Source: Streptomyces sp. NA04227 | Lineage (GTDB): Bacteria; Actinomycetota; Actinomycetes; Streptomycetales; Streptomycetaceae | Reading direction: 5' to 3' | NCBI RefSeq assembly: GCF_013364195.1 | Contig: NZ_CP054918.1 | Coordinates: 3,647,001 to 3,711,000, forward strand | DNA length: 64,000 nt | In this document: piece after piece, positions 1 through 9,200 of the stretch | Position numbering within the stretch: the stretch's first letter is position 1 | How the letters are laid out: each line of letters begins with the position of its first letter | Notes under the pieces: model-generated | Told to the model about the DNA's origin: nothing | Database searches by the model: none | The model's input: only the letters and a program-made list of their open reading frames with translations | Position numbers and translations under genes: made by a program

Positions 1-489
1 CTGTTCATCACATGCTCGGACTCGCGGGTCATCCCGTCCCTGATCACCGGCGCCGGCCCCGGCGAGCTCTTCGAGCTGCGCACCGCGGGCAACATCGTTC
101 CCCCGCACGACGCGGGCCCCACCTCGGAGGCGGCGACCATCGAGTACGCCGTGTCCGTGCTCGGCGTCACGGACATCGTGGTCTGCGGCCACTCGCACTG
201 CGGTGCCGTCGGCGCGCTCGTACGCGGTGACGACCTGACCGCCGTGCCCGCCGTACGCGACTGGCTCCAGCACGCCGCCGACACGCCCGACGGGAAACAG
301 GACGACCCGGCCGTCGCCGACGCCGTGCAGCACCATGTGCTCGCCCAGCTGCTGCGGCTGCGCTCGTACCCCTGTGTCCAGACCGCGCTGGAGGAGGGGC
401 GGATCAGCCTGCACGCCTGGTTCTACGAGGTGCACACGGGCGGCGTGCTCACGCACCGGTCCGAGACCGACTCCTTCGCAGCGCTCTGA
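1..489 (+). CDS. beta-class carbonic anhydrase (5' end missing)
   Basis: Reversible hydration of CO2 to bicarbonate, cytoplasmic zinc enzyme. The reading frame is open from base 1 and lacks its start, so the N-terminus lies outside the window. Visible beta-class signature: CSDSR (bases 13-27), holding the zinc cysteine and the Asp-Arg dyad, and GHSHCGA (about 184-204), holding the zinc histidine and second cysteine. The C-terminal W-F-Y-E-V segment is also typical of the family. A SulP anion transporter starts 14 nt after the stop, so the two are probably cotranscribed; the pairing suggests bicarbonate handling (inference). Confidence 0.95.
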   Translation: MFITCSDSRVIPSLITGAGPGELFELRTAGNIVPPHDAGPTSEAATIEYAVSVLGVTDIVVCGHSHCGAVGALVRGDDLTAVPAVRDWLQHAADTPDGKQDDPAVADAVQHHVLAQLLRLRSYPCVQTALEEGRISLHAWFYEVHTGGVLTHRSETDSFAAL

Positions 490-503
490 AGGGGCGAGTA
501 CCC

Positions 504-1991
504 GTGAACTTCCGTGATCTGACCCCCAGTTCTCTCAGTTTCCGTCATATCAAGGAGGACTTCGCGTCCTCCGTCGTCGTCTTCCTCGTCGCGCTGCCGC
601 TGTGCGTGGGCGTCGCGGTGGCCTCCGGGGTGCCCGCCGAACTGGGCATCGTCACCGGCATCGTCGGCGGCCTGGTCACCGGCATGCTGCCCGGCAGCAG
701 CCTCCAGGTGTCCGGGCCCGCCGCCGGTCTGACCGTGCTCTGCTACGAAGCGGTCCAGGAACACGGGCTGCCCGCGCTCGGCGTCATCGTGCTGGCCACC
801 GGGCTGCTCCAGCTCGGCATGGGGGCGCTGCGCTGGGGCCGTTGGTTCCGCGCGATCTCCGTCGCCGTGGTCGAGGGCATGCTCGCCGGTATCGGGCTCG
901 TCCTGATCGCCGGACAGCTCTACTCGATGGCGAAGACCAAGGCGCCGGAGTCCGGCATCGACAAGATCACCGGGCTGCCCGAGATGTTCGTCGACGCCGC
1001 GGGCTCCTCCTCCGCCCGCGCCTCGCTGCTCCTGGGCATCGGCACCATCGCCGTACTCGTGCTGTGGAAGAAGCTCCCGAAGAAGGTCACCACGGTGCCG
1101 GGCGCACTGGCGGCGGTGGCACTGGCCACCATCGTGGCGCTCGCCTTCGACCTGCCGGTCGCCAAGGTCACCGTCGAGGGGCTGTTCTCCACGATCCAGC
1201 CGCCCCCGATGGACGAGTTCGGCGGGCTCGCCGAGGTCGGCATGCTCAGCACGATCGTCGCGTTCACGCTGATCGCCTCCGCGGAGAGCCTGTTCAGCGC
1301 GGCGGCCGTGGACCGTCTGCACGACGGTCAACGCACCGACTACGACAAGGAGTTGATGGCCCAGGGCGCGGGCAACACCGTCTGCGGTGTGCTCGGCGCG
1401 CTGCCGATGACCGCGGTCATCGTGCGCAGTGCCACCAACGTGCAGGCGGGCGCGAAGACCAAGGCGTCGCGGGTGATGCACGGCGGATGGCTGCTGCTGT
1501 TCGCCGCGCTGCTGCCCGCCGCGCTCGGCATCATCCCGATCGCCGCGCTCGCGGGCATCCTGATCCACGCCGGGTTCAAGCTCATTCCGCTCAAGGCGCT
1601 TGTGGAGCTGTGGCGTTCGCACCGGGGCGAGGCGGTCGTCCTGGTCGCCACCGCGGTCTCGATCGTCACGATCAGCATGTTCGAGGGCGTCCTCATCGGC
1701 CTGGCCCTCGCGGTGATCAAGACGGCCTGGGAGGCCTCGCACATCCGTCTGGAGATCGTCGACAAGGGCGCCGGACCGGTACAGGCGCACCTCTCCGGCA
1801 ACGCCACCTTCCTCCGACTCCCCAAGATCCTGGACCAGTTGGAGGCTCTGCCGCAGGACCGTCCGGTGGAACTCCACCTGGATCAGGTGCACCACCTGGA
1901 CCACGCGTGCCGGACAGCTCTGGAGAACTGGGCCGAGCGGCACAGCGACCAGGGGACCGAGCCGGTGAAGGTGAATATGGCCGGGGTCTGA
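504..1991 (+). CDS. SulP-family anion transporter
   Basis: 495-residue membrane transporter, GTG start 14 nt after the carbonic anhydrase stop. The N-terminus (SSVVVFLVALPLCVGVAVASG, shown in part: ALPLCVGVAVASG) and the following SGPAAGL segment match the SulP/SLC26 core, with about a dozen hydrophobic segments through residue ~415. The last ~85 residues are soluble and STAS-like (ending around LHLDQVHHLDHACRTALENW). Known SulP proteins move sulfate, bicarbonate or other anions; adjacency to carbonic anhydrase favours bicarbonate, but the sequence alone does not prove the substrate. The long open frame on the opposite strand is a GC-bias shadow. Confidence 0.9.
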   Translation: MNFRDLTPSSLSFRHIKEDFASSVVVFLVALPLCVGVAVASGVPAELGIVTGIVGGLVTGMLPGSSLQVSGPAAGLTVLCYEAVQEHGLPALGVIVLATGLLQLGMGALRWGRWFRAISVAVVEGMLAGIGLVLIAGQLYSMAKTKAPESGIDKITGLPEMFVDAAGSSSARASLLLGIGTIAVLVLWKKLPKKVTTVPGALAAVALATIVALAFDLPVAKVTVEGLFSTIQPPPMDEFGGLAEVGMLSTIVAFTLIASAESLFSAAAVDRLHDGQRTDYDKELMAQGAGNTVCGVLGALPMTAVIVRSATNVQAGAKTKASRVMHGGWLLLFAALLPAALGIIPIAALAGILIHAGFKLIPLKALVELWRSHRGEAVVLVATAVSIVTISMFEGVLIGLALAVIKTAWEASHIRLEIVDKGAGPVQAHLSGNATFLRLPKILDQLEALPQDRPVELHLDQVHHLDHACRTALENWAERHSDQGTEPVKVNMAGV

Positions 1992-2201
1992 GGAGCCTGA
2001 GGGTCCTGCCGACCTGAAGAGTCTGAAGGGCCAGTTCAAGCAGAGGGCCTCGCCGTGCGTGCCAAGTGGCCAGCTACGGCGGGGCCTTCGGCGTTGCGCG
2101 AAAGCAACGGCCGCTTTGGGCAGACGAGTTGGGTAACTCGCTTCAGCGGTTCGGCGGAAGGGCGGGCCTGGCGCCGCCCGCCCCTCCACGCCGCCCGGAG
2201 G

Positions 2202-2852
2202 TCACGCCGCGAGACGGCCCGCGAGCGCCTTGCCCTTGGTGGCCGCGGCCTCGTGAGCGGCGCTCAGCGAGGTCTCGTGCAGCGGGATCAGGCTGGCCAT
2301 GGCGGGGTTGACCGGGGCCATCGTCAGTTCCGGCACGATGAACTCGAGGTCCAGGCCCAGGCTTCCGCCCAGGATCCACTCGAGGTACGGCTGCAGGTAG
2401 TCGCGGCCCTCGTTCGGGCTGCCCGGCCCGTAGCCACCGCCACGGCTGGTGACGACGACGGCGGGCTTGCCCTTGAGCGTGGGCGCCTCGGTGCCGACCG
2501 TGCGGCCGAAGGCGATGACGTGGTCGATCCAGGACTTGAGACTCGACGGGATCGAGTAGTTGTACAGAGGGGCACCGATGAGCAGCGCGTCCGCGCCCTC
2601 CGCCTCCTCGATCAGCTCACGGCGCAGCGCGAAGGCCGCCTCCTCCTCGGGCGAGTGCCCGGCCGGGTCGCTGAGGCCCGCGTAGTACTCGGCGGCGCGC
2701 AGGTGGGGCAGCGGGTTCGCGTCCAGGTCGCGGTAGACGACCTGCCCGTCCGGGTGCTCGGCCTCCCAGGCCTGGCGGAACTGGGCGGCGACCTGACGGG
2801 AGAAGGACCTGTCGCCGTTCAGCGAGGTGTCGATGTGCAGCAGCGTGGCCAT
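2202..2852 (-). CDS. azoR: FMN-dependent NADH-azoreductase
   Basis: 216-residue flavodoxin-fold quinone/azo reductase, cytoplasmic. The start MATLLHIDTSLNGDRSFSR is the usual FMN-binding N-terminus of the AzoR family; GAPLYNYSIPSSLKSWID and TSRGGGYGPG are the following FMN/active-site loops. Length fits the family. It is divergent from an HxlR regulator across 270 bp, the usual arrangement for quinone/electrophile-responsive control, so HxlR probably regulates it (inference). Confidence 0.93.
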   Translation of the reverse strand: MATLLHIDTSLNGDRSFSRQVAAQFRQAWEAEHPDGQVVYRDLDANPLPHLRAAEYYAGLSDPAGHSPEEEAAFALRRELIEEAEGADALLIGAPLYNYSIPSSLKSWIDHVIAFGRTVGTEAPTLKGKPAVVVTSRGGGYGPGSPNEGRDYLQPYLEWILGGSLGLDLEFIVPELTMAPVNPAMASLIPLHETSLSAAHEAAATKGKALAGRLAA

Positions 2853-3122
2853 GGCCGAGCCTCTTTTCGTCGTGCGGTGATCATCCGTATCGGGTGTACG
2901 TGAAACGCGTACGTAGCTATATATAACAGAGTCACTTACTTTTTTGCACCCCCTGACGAAGAGGTGGGTACCCTGGACATGTCGTACGGCGGCAGTCGTA
3001 CGGGAGGATGGGCGGGACAGCAGCGTCGGCGACAGGTACGGCTACCCACACGGCCACAGACGCACGCGCGGGCACAGACACAGAGACAGCCACACCAGGG
3101 CACGGGACGGAGGAGGACGACG
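2853..3122. promoter_or_regulatory. divergent azoR/hxlR control region
   Basis: Gene-free 270 bp between the two divergent starts. It contains a GTAC-rich direct repeat (TGTACGTG and CGTACGTA, about 2896-2917), then an unusually AT-rich stretch (AGCTATATATAACAG, about 2917-2931) and a T6 run (2940-2945). This looks like overlapping promoters with an HxlR-type operator; no site was assigned beyond that. Confidence 0.45.
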
Positions 3123-3497
3123 GTGACAGTGAGCGACGAGCCTCAGCACAATGCGTGTACGGCGCCCGAGGCCGGGATCACACGCGTCTTCCAGCTCCTC
3201 GGCAAGCGCTGGACGGGACTGATCATCGCCGCGCTGATCAACGGCCCCGGCCACTTCGCGGAACTCCGCCGCGCCATCCCCGGCATCAGCGAACGCATGC
3301 TCTCCGACCGCCTCTCCGAACTCGCGGCCGCCCACCTGGTCAGCCGCGAGGTCGACGAGGGCCCCCCGCTCCGCGTCAGCTACCGCCTCACCGAGGCGGG
3401 CCAGGCCCTCAAGCCCGCCCTCACGGAACTGACGCATTGGGCGGACGCGCATCTGCCGGAGTCGGGGGCGGAGTGTCCCAAGGAGTTTCGGGGGTGA
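3123..3497 (+). CDS. HxlR-family transcriptional regulator
   Basis: 124-residue winged-helix regulator. The start was set at GTG 3123 because GGAGGA lies 8 nt upstream and family homology begins just after; a longer upstream reading is Arg/Gln/Thr-rich and unlike protein. Residues ~8-100 carry the HxlR pattern: an N-terminal cysteine, LLGKRWTGLIIAALINGPGHF, ELRRAIPGISERMLSDRL and a wing ending in YRLTEAG. The single N-terminal Cys may be the redox sensor, as in other HxlR/YodB proteins (inference). Divergent from azoR. Confidence 0.92.
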   Translation: MTVSDEPQHNACTAPEAGITRVFQLLGKRWTGLIIAALINGPGHFAELRRAIPGISERMLSDRLSELAAAHLVSREVDEGPPLRVSYRLTEAGQALKPALTELTHWADAHLPESGAECPKEFRG

Positions 3498-3515
3498 GGG
3501 GACGCACTCACCCCA

Positions 3516-4076
3516 CTACGCCGACAACGTCACCGCAGGCGTGAGCCCCGTCACCCCACTCCCCGCCACCAGCCACCCGTGCACGCACGACAGCAGCAAC
3601 GGATGGGGACGCTCACGCCACGCCGCCGAGGGGTCGGCCTCGGCCAAGGAGTACGGCAGCAGCCGCTCGACGGTCCTCCGCGACCCGTCCGCGCGCCGTC
3701 GCTCGCGTACGACCACAGCCCAGCCGTTCTCGCCGGGCGCCGCCGCGACCAGGCATCCCTGATATCGGTAGCTCAACTCCCTTGCTGTGAGGGTCGCTTG
3801 AGCCGCTGGGCGTACCTCGCTGACGTACACCACATCGGCGCAGGCGAGCAACGACCGCCGACCGCGCTCGGCGTCGACGGCCAGGTGGACGTCCGAGGCG
3901 CCCTGCCCACCGTCGCCCACCGAAGCCACGACCGCGACACCACCCAGCCGCGCCCCCACGGCGTTCCTCCCGCGATCAGCCCCGAACTCGCTGAACTCCG
4001 CGACCGCCGCGCGAAGCCGCTCCCCGCTCACCCCTCGCCCGAGCAGCCGCACCGTCACGAACTCCGCCCCGCTCAT
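3516..4076 (-). CDS. conserved hypothetical protein, coupled to upstream gene
   Basis: 186 residues, unrecognised. ATG at 4076 overlaps the stop of the preceding gene by four bases (ATGA), which fixes the start and implies translational coupling. No signal peptide or membrane segment. The middle carries SLLACADVVYVSEVRPAAQ and RYQGCLVAAAPGENGWAVVV, a mixed beta-sheet pattern; the C-terminus is HPLLLSCVHGWLVAGSG. It probably works with the phosphotransferase-like partner, but nothing in the sequence says how. Confidence 0.75.
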   Translation of the reverse strand: MSGAEFVTVRLLGRGVSGERLRAAVAEFSEFGADRGRNAVGARLGGVAVVASVGDGGQGASDVHLAVDAERGRRSLLACADVVYVSEVRPAAQATLTARELSYRYQGCLVAAAPGENGWAVVVRERRRADGSRRTVERLLPYSLAEADPSAAWRERPHPLLLSCVHGWLVAGSGVTGLTPAVTLSA

Positions 4077-5329
4077 GCCGACATCAGTCCCCACGCCCCC
4101 GGGCCGTCCAGGCCGGGAGGGCCGGGGAGGCGGGGCGGGAGCGGTAAGGGGACGGTCTCGGGTTCGTAGGCGGGGCGGCCGAGGCCGAGCTGGGCGTACA
4201 GGACGTCGCGCATGCGGCGGTTGAACTCGCCCGGGTGGGAGGTGATCCGGGAGGCGATGGCGGCGTACTCCTCGCGCCGGTACTCCCGTGCGGCGAACCC
4301 CAGTTGCTCCTCCAGCGGATGTCCGGGGGAGAGGGTCGGTGCCGTCAGTGCCAGAGTCGCCGCAGGGGACGCCGGGTTGATCTCCTGCTGAGGCGAACTC
4401 GCCAGCAGGATGGGCGCGTTGGTCAGGGTCGCGTACGTGGTGACCGATCCGTGGTCGCCCAGTACGTAGTCGGCCGCGATGAGGACGCTGCGCCAGTCCG
4501 CCTCCGGGGGAACCACGGCGGTACCCCGTCGGGCGCTGAGGGAAAGCCAGCCCGCTACCTGCCAACGGCCGTGCCCTGCATAGACGTTGGGGTGGAGGAG
4601 CACGGCCGTACGGAAGCGGGTGGGGTCCAGTTCGGCGGCCAGCCGCGGCAGCAGGTTCTCGATGCGGCCGAACGACGAGTTCGGGCCCCAGGTGGACACG
4701 AACACCAGCAACTCCTGGTCCTCGTCCAGGCCGAGGGCCTCACGGTGGGCGGCGCGCCTGGGCAGTGCCGCCGCGATCCGGTCGTAGACGGGGTCGCCCA
4801 CCACTCGTGCCACCGGCAGCGCCTCGGGGCAGCTCTGCGCGAGTTCGTGCAGGTCGGCCGCATGGGACACGACGAGCGCGGCGGGCAGGGTCCTCCCGTC
4901 CGGCATGATGTCCCGCCGCCGCAGCCCCGCGATGCCGTCCTCGTGGGGGCCGTACCCGGTCAGCCGCTTCACGTACGCGGCGCCGTGCGGGAGTGCGACC
5001 AGCGGCGCCTGTACCTCGTGTACGCCCCGGGGGCCCGCGGCGAGGGCCAGGTCGAACGGTCGGCGGGTGGCTTCGGCCCAGGGCAGTACCTCGATGCCCA
5101 ACTCGGCCAGGAAGGCGGGTACTTGGCCGCCGAAGACATGCGGCGGGACGGTGAAGTGGGTCTGGATGCGGAAGTCGGTCTCGACGAGCTTGAGGACTTC
5201 AAGGAGGCGTTTCGCGTAGGTGACGGTGTGGGCGACGGCGAGGAGATGTTTCTGCCCGGAGAGGGTGTGCCAGGTGCGGTTCTTCCTCGCTCCCTCACCG
5301 GTCGGGGAACCAGACGCTGACGATGACAT
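4073..5329 (-). CDS. CDP-glycerol glycerophosphotransferase / GT-B-like protein
   Basis: 418 residues. The start was chosen at ATG 5329, preceded by AAGGGA about 10 nt upstream; upstream in-frame sequence is Arg/Cys-rich and unlikely to be coding. It begins HLLAVAHTVTYAKRLLEVLKLVE. The C-terminal half has the nucleotide-binding half typical of TagF/GT-B proteins: LLVFVSTWGPNSSFGR, then LLHPNVYAGHG and DWRSVLIAADYVLGDHGSVTTY, the D-x-x-x-x-D-x-S/G pattern of CDP-glycerol:polyglycerophosphate transferases. No membrane segments. It may act on a teichoic-acid-like or glycoconjugate substrate (inference). Coupled to the downstream unknown gene. Confidence 0.6.
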   Translation of the reverse strand: MSSSASGSPTGEGARKNRTWHTLSGQKHLLAVAHTVTYAKRLLEVLKLVETDFRIQTHFTVPPHVFGGQVPAFLAELGIEVLPWAEATRRPFDLALAAGPRGVHEVQAPLVALPHGAAYVKRLTGYGPHEDGIAGLRRRDIMPDGRTLPAALVVSHAADLHELAQSCPEALPVARVVGDPVYDRIAAALPRRAAHREALGLDEDQELLVFVSTWGPNSSFGRIENLLPRLAAELDPTRFRTAVLLHPNVYAGHGRWQVAGWLSLSARRGTAVVPPEADWRSVLIAADYVLGDHGSVTTYATLTNAPILLASSPQQEINPASPAATLALTAPTLSPGHPLEEQLGFAAREYRREEYAAIASRITSHPGEFNRRMRDVLYAQLGLGRPAYEPETVPLPLPPRLPGPPGLDGPGAWGLMSA

Positions 5330-5851
5330 GGCCACGGTGTCCCTTCCGTTGGTGCAGCAGTCCAGCCGGTCGCGTCCTGGCGACGGCTGCCGTTGCGTTG
5401 CGCTTCGATGCGATTGCTGTACGCCGAAACTGTCTCCAGGCCCGTGCGCGAAGAGCCTGCGGGCACCTGTCAGCGGCTTGCACGGACCTTGCACAACGCT
5501 GCGACGGGCCGCCCACGCGCCCCCGGAGCCAGACGATCACGGGGTCGTTTCGGCGCGGTGACCTTCAGGCGTTCCGCTGCGAGTGGACGGCGACCTGCGG
5601 TACGCCGAGCTGCGACGACCCGTACGGCGTGGCCGCGTACGAGAGGTGATGGCGGCCCTGTCCGCGCATCGTGCAAGGCGCTTGCGGTGGGCGAATGCGC
5701 GCCGACCGGGCGCACGGGGGCGATCGGGCGCACTCAGGCGCGCGGGAGGGGGCGGAGAGGGGGCAGCCGGCGTGTGCGCGGATGTGTCCGGCCACGGCGA
5801 CGAACGGACCGAAGCGCGCACGCGTCGCGGACCTCGCAGGGAGGGACGAGG
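5330..5851. other. gene-free interval
   Basis: About 520 bp of very GC-rich sequence upstream of the phosphotransferase-like gene. Several overlapping Arg-rich reading frames exist on both strands but none has a ribosome-binding site, family signature or sensible composition. It presumably holds the promoter of the minus-strand pair; nothing clearer was seen. Confidence 0.4.
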
Positions 5852-5880
5852 AGCGAGGCGCCCGGGACAGGCGCCTCGCT
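5852..5880 (-). terminator. hairpin terminator after the SARP/small-peptide unit
   Basis: Perfect 11-bp stem AGCGAGGCGCC / GGCGCCTCGCT with a 7-nt loop, 53 nt downstream of the small exported ORF. There is no T-run, which is common in Streptomyces. Its position argues that transcription from the SARP gene continues through the small ORF. Confidence 0.6.
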
Positions 5881-5933
5881 TGGGCGTGGTCGCAGCGCGG
5901 CGACCACGGCGGAAAAGTCTCTCTGCGACGTTC

Positions 5934-6143
5934 CTACACGGTGAGCACGAGGTCGCCCTTTTCCAGCACCCCATTCGATCCCGGATACGTTTGCAGCGTT
6001 TCGCCCGATATTATCGTTCGCGTAGGCGGAAGCCCCGCAACCGTCGGCATGCAGAGAGATACGACAATCCAGGCCCCTGCCAGGCAGCTGGAAAGAACCG
6101 TGGCGACACACAGGGTGCGCATCACCGGGGCGCGCTTGTTCAC
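5934..6143 (-). CDS. small exported peptide candidate downstream of the SARP gene
   Basis: 69 residues with GTG start at 6143 and a GGAG six nt upstream (6150-6153). Residues ~9-31 are a basic-then-hydrophobic signal (MRTLCVATVLSS, AWIVVSLC), followed by a likely cleavage after TVAG and a ~38-residue mature part beginning LPPTRTIISGETL. Third-position GC is roughly 70%, below the Streptomyces norm but like the AT-richer 3' end of the adjacent SARP gene. It lies 109 nt after that gene and before a hairpin. Function unknown; a secreted partner for the TPR sensor is a speculation set out under findings. Confidence 0.55.
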   Translation of the reverse strand: MNKRAPVMRTLCVATVLSSCLAGAWIVVSLCMPTVAGLPPTRTIISGETLQTYPGSNGVLEKGDLVLTV

Positions 6144-6252
6144 TCAGTACTCCACTGGTCACGTCGTTGTGGCCATCGACGATATACCGCCGCTCACCTC
6201 TAGTGCATCTCAGGCCTTCGAGCGAGAATTCCCGGACGCAGGGCGACCAAGA

Positions 6253-9200
6253 TCAGGAGCATTCTGAAGCCTTCGTACCCAGCGCCGCAAGCAGGGTTGC
6301 GATCCGCCCACGTTCTGTGCTCGATTCATCACCGATCAAGCCCAGAGCCTCCCTGAGGGTGGAATATGCCTCCGGCATATTTCCCATCGATTGATAGGTG
6401 CTGGCCAGCAACTCCCGCGCCCGGACACCTTCATCTCGATCCTGCGCCCGGTCCGCAAGCAAGATCGCCCGGTGCAGCTGGGAGCAGGCCGTCTCACCGT
6501 CCCCCAGGGCGAGCGCCGCCCGCCCGAGCCCGATGCGGGCGACCGTCTCTTCGTGAGCGGCGCCGATTTCAGCAGCCAGCTCCGCCGCGTCGCCGAATTG
6601 GTTCAACGCTTCACCGTGGCGCCCCAATGCGAGAAGAGCGGCACCGAGCCCGTTCACACAACTCGCCTGACTTTTCTGATCCCGGAGGCCACGGAAAACC
6701 GAGATGCTTTCACGAAAGACCGGCAGAGATCTGGCAGCCTCTCCAAAGTGCACAAGAACGTCGGCCAAGTTGGCATTCGCCGTCGCCACTTCCTGAGGGT
6801 TACCCGTTTCCTTCAGCAAAGGAATAGCTTCTTCAAGACAACGGCGCGCATCTTCCTTATTCTGCACATCGATGTACACAGCAGCCTGGTTACTCAGCAC
6901 TCGACCCAGAAGCTTCACCTCACCGGCCACACGAAGCCTTCCGATCGCGGTGCCGACATAGTGGATGGCCTCATTGAAGTGGCCCAGATACTTATGGGTG
7001 ATCCCGATGTTGTTATACATACGAGCAATGTCGACGCTGTCGTTCGTCGTCAGTTTTATGCGCAGTGCTGCTCTGTAGAGATCCAAGGCACTCTCATATG
7101 CCGCTTCATGCCACCGCACCACCCCAAGAACTCGCAGCGCCTCCCCCTCCGCCACCACGTCCCCCGCACCACGAGCGAGCCCCAGCCCCTCCTCCGCCGC
7201 CGACCAGGCCGCCCCGTACTGGCTGACCTGACTGAACGCGGCGGCGAGGCTGAGCAGGGAACGGCACAAGGAGGCGCTGTCCCGCACGGCACGCCAGTGA
7301 GTGACGGCCTGTGTGGCGAGGGTGCGTGCGTCACTGCCGTAGCCCTCGGCGTCGAGGAAACCGGCGAGGAAGCCGGCGAGTTGGGCGGCTGCCTCGGGGC
7401 GGCCGTGGTGACGCGCGTAGTCCACCATGTCGAGCAGCACGGACCGGGTGCTCTGGAACCAGGCGCGGGCGGCATCCGCTGTGGGACGAAAAGGCAGGTG
7501 GGCCGGCGGTTCCGGCGGCGCCGTGGCAGGAGCGAGGACGCGCGGATAGGCCAACCGATCGGCTCGGGCGGCGGCGCCCAGGAAGAACAGCAGGAGCCGG
7601 TCCATGGCCGCCTCGCGGTCCGCGTCACTGTCCTGCTGCTGAGCAAGCGAGCGCGCGAACTCCCCCAGCAGATCATGGTACTTGTAGTGATCTGCGGTGG
7701 TTTCGTGCAGAAGGTGGACGACCTGGAGGCCCTCCAGCAACGGTTCCGCGTCGGCCGGCGGCAGGCCCAGCAGTTCGGCCGCCGCCTCCAGAGCGAACTG
7801 TGGACCGGGATGCCAGGTCAGGCGACGGAAGGCTGCCTGTTCGGCGGGCGGCAACGTCACGTAGGACATCGCGAAGACACGCGAGACGTCCCGCTCCGCG
7901 TCGTGCAGCTCGCGCAGTCGGCCTGGAACGCGTTCCAGGCGCTCGCCGAGTGTCTCCAGGTTCCAGGCGGGGCGGGCGTGAAGCCGGTGCGCGGCCACCT
8001 CGATCGCGAGTGGCAAAAGGCCACACAGTCGGACGATTCTGGCAACTGCCGCCAGGTCCTGGGCCCGTTCGGTGCCGACGATGGAGCGGAACATGGTGAT
8101 GCCGTCCTGCAAGCTGAGGGCCTTCAGCTGCACGGTCAGTGCCTGCGGGACCCCGCCGAGCATGCGGCGGCTGGTCACGATCACCGTCGAACCGGGGCTG
8201 CCGGGCAGCAGCGGGGCTATCTGCTCGTGGTCACGGGCATCGTCCAGTACCACCAGACAGCGGCGTTCGGCGAGCAATGTCCGCCACAGAGAGGCGAGTT
8301 CGGCCTGCGACTGCGGCACCGGATCGTCGGCGCCGCGCAGCATCCGGACCAGGCTGCCGAGCGCCTCGATGGGCGTCAGCGGAGACTGACTGCCCATGTG
8401 TGCCTGGAGGTTGAGGTAGAGGCTGCCGTCCGGGTGACCCGCGGCCAGGGCCCGCGCGGCATGTACGGCGAATGCGGATTTCCCCACCCCGGGGAGTCCG
8501 GAGATCAGCACGATGGGAAGAGCGTCCTCGCCCGCCGCCTCGGGCATCCGCGAGGTCACCCGCTCCAACTCCGCCTCGCGTCCGATCACACGGGCGTACG
8601 GCGGCAATGCCGAGGGAGCCGTCCCGCCCGTACGCACGGAGGCAGTGCGTGTCGGGGTACGAGCGCCCTCAACTGTCCCAACTTCATGGCCAGTTGCATG
8701 GTCCGCACGGGGACCCGGTGCTCGTCGGTCCATCGCGATAGTCGCACCCGGAACCCGACCCGCCTCGCTCAAGGGCGCCGCTCCCGCACCGGCACCCCGC
8801 CCGTGCCCTCGCACCACCTCCCCCACCAGCCCGCCGATCCGGTCCCCCCGAAGAATCTGCTGATGCAGCCGGGACAGCTCCGCCCCCGGGGACGCCCCGT
8901 GCCCCTTGTGCAGGGCCGCACGTACGCGCTGGAAGGCACGCATGGCCTCGGGGAAGCGGCCCGCGCCGTAGCAGGCCAGCATCAGGTGGGCGGCGATCTG
9001 CTCGTCGCAGGGGTCGCGGTGGCTCAGATCCGTCAGATCCGGGATCGGGTCGGTGAAGCGGCCGAGGCGCAGGTAGGCCGCGGACTGTGCCGTGACGGCG
9101 TCGACGTAGCGGGCGGTGAGGCGGCCGCGGACCTCGTCGGGCCAGGTGCCGTCGAGTCCGGCAAGGGGTTCATCACGCCATAACCGCCTTGCGCGGGAGA

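Noticed and set aside
423..2189. 588-codon minus-strand frame opposite sulP
   Set aside because: Arg/His/Asp/Gly-rich shadow of an obvious membrane protein gene.
5393..5974. Overlapping Arg-rich frames in the gap before the small ORF
   Set aside because: No start signals or protein-like composition on either strand.
6391..9183. 930-codon plus-strand frame opposite the SARP gene
   Set aside because: No family signature, no ribosome-binding site, Gln/Arg-rich; shadow of the SARP.
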